Shown here one piece after another: positions 60,536 to 64,000 of a stretch of 64,000 nt of DNA (its first letter is position 1; each line of letters begins with the position of its first letter). Origin of the DNA: an uncultured Bacteriovoracaceae bacterium (lineage in GTDB: Bacteria > Bdellovibrionota > Bacteriovoracia > Bacteriovoracales > Bacteriovoracaceae); contig CATLOT010000019.1 of NCBI GenBank assembly GCA_950054155.1, forward strand, positions 16,293 through 80,292, in the 5' to 3' direction. The notes below the pieces were generated by a model. The model saw nothing but the letters and a program-made list of their open reading frames with translations. It ran no database searches and was not told the origin of the DNA. The position numbers were made by a program, and so were the translations under genes.

Positions 60536-60598
60536 GAGATTGATTTGCCTATCGTGATAAATAATTGTTTCGCTTCTAGCTTTGATTATAATCATATT

Positions 60599-61510
60599 AT
60601 GCAAAGCAACTCTAGCCTAAAGAAAAGTGTCGATTTTAAACCCGAAGATGAACTTCATCTCGATTGCATCTGTGGAAGTAAAACTTATAAAGAATACTTT
60701 AATCCCGAGGAAAAGACGGGGCAGTTTTCAGGCTATAAGCTTATCGCTTGTGATCAATGTGGATTAGTTCGTACAGATCCCTCACCTTTATCGACTGAGA
60801 ATGAAGCGGAAGATCTTTATGACGATCCCAACTACTATGCTGATTCATTAAAAGATAAAGACTTTTGGTTGCAAATGGCCAAGGATACTTTAAAAGACCT
60901 CCCTGAGTTTATATCGAGAGGACGCTTTTTAGATATCGGTTGTGGTCCTGGATATATAGTAAAGACAGCAAATGATATTGGTTTTAATGCCGAGGGGATT
61001 GATCTGAATCCTCATCCAATCGCAGCTGGCAAAGAAGCTTTCGGGGTCAATATTGCGAGAAAAAGACTTGATGAAGTTGAGGGTACATTTGATGTCATCT
61101 GTTCCAATCATGTTATAGAGCACGTCATCAGTCCAGCTGACTTTTTAAAAGAAATTGGAAGTCGTCTCAATGATGAAGGTTACCTATTCTTAGGTGTCCC
61201 TAATGTTGAAGGTGGTATTCCAAAAGTGTTACGTACACTTAATAAGCTTCCTGCAGGTCCAGGCTCAAAGTGGTTATGGGTGGGATATCAATTACACGAG
61301 CATATTTGGCACTTTTCCCCTAAGACATTTAGAGAATTCTTAGAAAGAGAAGGCTGGGAAGTTCTTTTACTTGATGTCAGTTTAAACAATCCATATGCAA
61401 CGGTGGAAGTACCTAAGTTAAGGCAAAAAGCGATTCAGAAAGTATGGAAATCATTTGAAAGTATTGGCATGGCCGATCAAATGGTTGCAATTTGCCGCCG
61501 AAAAAAATGA
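60599..61510 (+). CDS. SAM methyltransferase with N-terminal zinc ribbon
   Basis: 303 residues. Two CxxC-type pairs, CICGSKTYKEY and CDQCGLVRTDP, form a putative zinc ribbon (residues about 20-60), followed by the SAM motif GRFLDIGCGPGYIVKTA and FDVICSNHVIEHVISP. Common in surface polysaccharide clusters. Start ATG 60599; an earlier ATG at 60545 is possible. Overlaps the next gene by four bases. Confidence 0.85.
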   Translation: MQSNSSLKKSVDFKPEDELHLDCICGSKTYKEYFNPEEKTGQFSGYKLIACDQCGLVRTDPSPLSTENEAEDLYDDPNYYADSLKDKDFWLQMAKDTLKDLPEFISRGRFLDIGCGPGYIVKTANDIGFNAEGIDLNPHPIAAGKEAFGVNIARKRLDEVEGTFDVICSNHVIEHVISPADFLKEIGSRLNDEGYLFLGVPNVEGGIPKVLRTLNKLPAGPGSKWLWVGYQLHEHIWHFSPKTFREFLEREGWEVLLLDVSLNNPYATVEVPKLRQKAIQKVWKSFESIGMADQMVAICRRKK

Positions 61511-62628
61511 TTATCTTTGTCCCTTTCGCATCAGATTATCTTACTGATCACCAACCTCATGGTGAGGGATTGATTTGTTTTAGTTTGCTTAATGGCCTAG
61601 CGGAGAGGGGTCATAAGATATTTGCCTTTAGTCCTAAAGTCGATATCAAAAAGAAGAGTGATAACCTCTATGTCTACACAACGGGTATTCGAATGCCCCT
61701 TGATTCTCTTAATTATTTCTTTCACTCTTGCTATTCAAATATTCTCTTTAAAAATTTATTGAAGAAACACAAGTTTGATTTGGTTTGGAGAATGAATCCT
61801 TTTGGGAGTCACTGTCCTATTCCTCCCCTAACACAAGGGCTTCCGTTAGCACTGGGTCCTTTTTATTATGAATGGCCAAATAGACAAGCAACAAAGTCAA
61901 AGCGCTCACCTATTAGTCTTGGTGATCTCTTGCGACCCTTTTCCCTTCTCGGTTTTAAAAATACTTTCGCTAAAACGGATATTCTTTTTAGTGCGACAGA
62001 GGGACAAGCTAGGGAGCTATCCAAAAAGTTTATAATAGAGAAAAGTTATTCTCTTCCTTTAATTATTGAGCCTCCTTCTCTTTGTCCTCAAAAGTCTTTC
62101 GAAGCGCTAAAGCCAATCTTTGTCGGTAACTTTCTGGAAAATAAAAGACCTCTACTTTTTTGTGAAGTTGTTAAAGAACTTCAGAAGCGCGGTTTTTCTT
62201 GTGAAGGGCAAATGTGTGGAGACGGACCAGAGTTTGAAAAGGTGAAAGGGTATATTTTAGAAAATAAACTGAATATTACGTTACATGGTAGAGTTTCTAA
62301 CTCTGAGGTAATGAAGAGATTAGATGAAAGCAATATTCTTATCAATACTTCTTTTGGTGAACCCTATGGAAGAAATAATGTAGAGGCCATGAGTAAAGGC
62401 CTTGTTGTATTTTGTCATAACTCGGGGGGACCAAAAGACTTTATTAGCTCTGAGAGAAATGGTGTTCTTGTTGAGGACTTTTCATCGAGTGCCTTTGTGG
62501 ATGCTTTAGTCGCGAACCGCGACAACTTTGAAGAAATGTCTAAGAATGCTTATGAATCGAGTTTAAATTGGTCTGCCGAGAAAGTTTTATCACACCTTGA
62601 ACACCATCTTAAGGCGGTTATAAGTTGA
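61507..62628 (+). CDS. Glycosyltransferase family 4
   Basis: 373 residues. Two Rossmann-like halves; the donor-site part has PIFVGNFLENKRPLL, GDGPEFEKVKGYI, LHGRVSNSEVM and the INTSFGEPYGRNNVEAMSKG loop typical of GT4 (the E-x7-E pattern). ATG 61507 overlaps the previous stop. Sugar specificity is unknown. Confidence 0.9.
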   Translation: MIIFVPFASDYLTDHQPHGEGLICFSLLNGLAERGHKIFAFSPKVDIKKKSDNLYVYTTGIRMPLDSLNYFFHSCYSNILFKNLLKKHKFDLVWRMNPFGSHCPIPPLTQGLPLALGPFYYEWPNRQATKSKRSPISLGDLLRPFSLLGFKNTFAKTDILFSATEGQARELSKKFIIEKSYSLPLIIEPPSLCPQKSFEALKPIFVGNFLENKRPLLFCEVVKELQKRGFSCEGQMCGDGPEFEKVKGYILENKLNITLHGRVSNSEVMKRLDESNILINTSFGEPYGRNNVEAMSKGLVVFCHNSGGPKDFISSERNGVLVEDFSSSAFVDALVANRDNFEEMSKNAYESSLNWSAEKVLSHLEHHLKAVIS

Positions 62629-63755
62629 AAATCTTAATGATGTGTCCCTATCCTCTTAAACGCTCTCTTGGCGGAGCTAAGGTTTATATTGAAAACGCAG
62701 AGAATTATCGCTTGTTAGGTCATGAAGTCGATCTCGTTGGTGGAGACGAGTTAACTAATGTGGCCTCAGGGGAAGTGCACTTTATAGATGTTTATGGTGA
62801 TGCCCTTTTTAATTACATTGTAGAAAACGGTGAAAAATACGATGTTATTGAGTATGAGTATCTCTATCTAGGAAGAAGTCGCATCGACCTGCCTCAAAAA
62901 CCTCTTCTCGTGGCCAGAGCAGTTCTTCTTGAACTTCACCTTCTCAAAATTACGATACCTAAATTTAAAACACTTCGCTCTTTCTTAGGGACCTTGCTTA
63001 AGGGCAAAAAGAGAAAAAATCTATTTGATAGGAAAATAAAAAGAGCACTTCTATCACTGAGTGAAGCTGATGCTATAACCGTCGCAAACTCTCTTGATAA
63101 AGAGGCCCTTCTTGAGAACTCTATACCTGAAGTTAAAGTTGTAGTCGCTCCTTATGGAATATCTCAAGAACGATTAGAGGCCTTAAAAACCAAACGAGAA
63201 AAGCAAGATGTGTTCCGAGTTGGATTTGTTGGAACCTTTGATCCTCGAAAGGGAGCTGTTGAATTTCCCCATCTTTGGTCACGAGTTCTAAAAGCTGTAC
63301 CAACGGCAAAGCTAAAGCTAATGGGGACTTCATCAATGTTTCCAAACGCTGAAGCTGTAAAATCTCATTTTCCCCTCTCTCTTAGAGAATCAATCGAGGT
63401 GGTTGAAAGCTTCAATGCAGATGAACTTCCAGATTTACTTCGCGACTGCTCGTGTGGCGTCTTTCCCTCTCATCTTGAAAGTTTCGGTTTTGGGGTTTTA
63501 GAGATGATGGCCGCCTCCTTACCTGTGGCAGCCTACGATACACCTGGGCCAGAAATGTTACTTCCTAGAGATTGGTTAGCGCAGCGGGGGGATTACAATG
63601 TCCTCGCTTCGACGTTAATTTCCTGGGCTAAAGAGCCTGATAAACTTGAAAGGGCACAGGGCCAGGCCTTGGAGCTTTCAAGTAAATTTGATTGGCCTTC
63701 AAGCTGTGAGAAAGCATTAGCCTTCTATTCACAGCGCAGGTCTGAAATTAAGTAA
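62625..63755 (+). CDS. Glycosyltransferase family 4
   Basis: 376 residues. Starts at TTG 62625, overlapping the previous stop (TTGA). Contains FRVGFVGTFDPRKGAVEFP and the donor-binding PSHLESFGFGVLEMMAASLP (E-x7-E). Together with the preceding gene it likely extends the same surface glycan. Confidence 0.9.
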   Translation: MKILMMCPYPLKRSLGGAKVYIENAENYRLLGHEVDLVGGDELTNVASGEVHFIDVYGDALFNYIVENGEKYDVIEYEYLYLGRSRIDLPQKPLLVARAVLLELHLLKITIPKFKTLRSFLGTLLKGKKRKNLFDRKIKRALLSLSEADAITVANSLDKEALLENSIPEVKVVVAPYGISQERLEALKTKREKQDVFRVGFVGTFDPRKGAVEFPHLWSRVLKAVPTAKLKLMGTSSMFPNAEAVKSHFPLSLRESIEVVESFNADELPDLLRDCSCGVFPSHLESFGFGVLEMMAASLPVAAYDTPGPEMLLPRDWLAQRGDYNVLASTLISWAKEPDKLERAQGQALELSSKFDWPSSCEKALAFYSQRRSEIK

Positions 63756-63824
63756 TTTTTTGCACTGCGCTCTTTAATTTGACTTGATAAATGCGTTAGA
63801 AGTCGGTAAAAGATTCTTTCACAC

Positions 63825-63901
63825 GCACCCTTAGCTCAGCTGGATAGAGCATCTGACTACGGATCAGAAGGTCGGGCGTTCGAATCGCTCAGGGTGCGCC
63901 A
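63825..63901 (+). tRNA. tRNA-Arg (ACG)
   Basis: 77 bases with CCA encoded. Acceptor GCACCCT pairs with AGGGTGC. Anticodon loop CTACGGA gives ACG, reading CGN codons (A34 normally becomes inosine). T-loop TTCGAAT present. Confidence 0.97.
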
Positions 63902-64000
63902 TTTTTTAACTCATCCCTACTTATGACTCTTATCCCTTCATGGTGGAACACACCGCACTCAAGCCCTAGCCAAACCCGTTTAGAACCTTCAACCTATAAT

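Noticed and set aside
60536..60604. Longer start of the flippase gene
   Set aside because: It would run over the start of the divergent methyltransferase gene and adds no membrane or signal feature.

Overview
The window is about 64 kb around the chromosomal replication origin of a low-GC, Gram-negative bacterium. Gene content and order point to the Bdellovibrionota, most likely the marine Bacteriovorax/Halobacteriovorax group. The clues are F1 ATP synthase genes next to bactofilin-parB-parA-rsmG-mnmG-mnmE-yidC-yidD-rnpA-rpmH, then dnaA-oriC-dnaN-recF-gyrB-gyrA, a split ATP synthase, b plus b' subunits, and many secreted Sec-type proteins. The genus is an inference from synteny and motifs; no 16S rRNA gene is present. 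No insertion sequence, prophage, CRISPR array or integrase was seen.

Layout. Positions 1-12293 (minus strand): ATP synthase gamma (cut by the window edge), alpha, delta, b and b'; a bactofilin; ParB and ParA; the tRNA/rRNA modification genes rsmG, mnmG and mnmE; the membrane insertase block yidC-yidD-rnpA-rpmH. Two parS palindromes lie here, one inside rsmG and one straddling the GTG start codon of mnmG. Positions 12545-21943 (plus): dnaA, oriC (14220-14690, four perfect DnaA boxes and an AT-rich unwinding region), dnaN, recF, gyrB and gyrA. Positions 21933-24414: a TPR lipoprotein, AtpZ- and AtpI-like proteins, AtpB (a) and AtpE (c). The ATP synthase is therefore split across the origin. Positions 24469-25671: a secreted protein with 16 cysteines in repeats. 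Positions 25929-29352: the riboflavin operon ribD-ribE-ribBA-ribH. Positions 29338-39151 (minus): a SpoU methyltransferase, uvrA, pdxA, a SurA-like chaperone, a PpiC isomerase and mfd. Positions 39301-47033 (plus): the complex I membrane arm nuoA-H-J-K-L-M-N without the peripheral-arm genes. Positions 47034-52029: seven tightly packed membrane proteins of unknown role, one of which looks like a decayed NuoH. Positions 52077-55268: a very large TPR protein. Positions 55320-57669: two tRNA-Ser genes, msrA, and an ada-like/alkB alkylation-repair pair. Positions 57748-63755: surface-polysaccharide genes (methyltransferases, a flippase, glycosyltransferases), followed by tRNA-Arg(ACG).

The most notable points are: (1) the uncharacterised complex-I-like membrane cluster behind nuoN; (2) a tandemly amplified 27-bp unit in the G5 region of MnmE that shares a 14-nt core with a perfect palindrome at the 3' end of parB; (3) a c subunit carrying the Gln/Glu-Ser pattern of Na+-binding rotor rings, in an Fo whose a, b and c subunits all start with signal-peptide-like segments; (4) a parS site that contains the start codon of mnmG; and (5) a terminator-like hairpin whose T-run abuts the start codon of the SurA-like gene.
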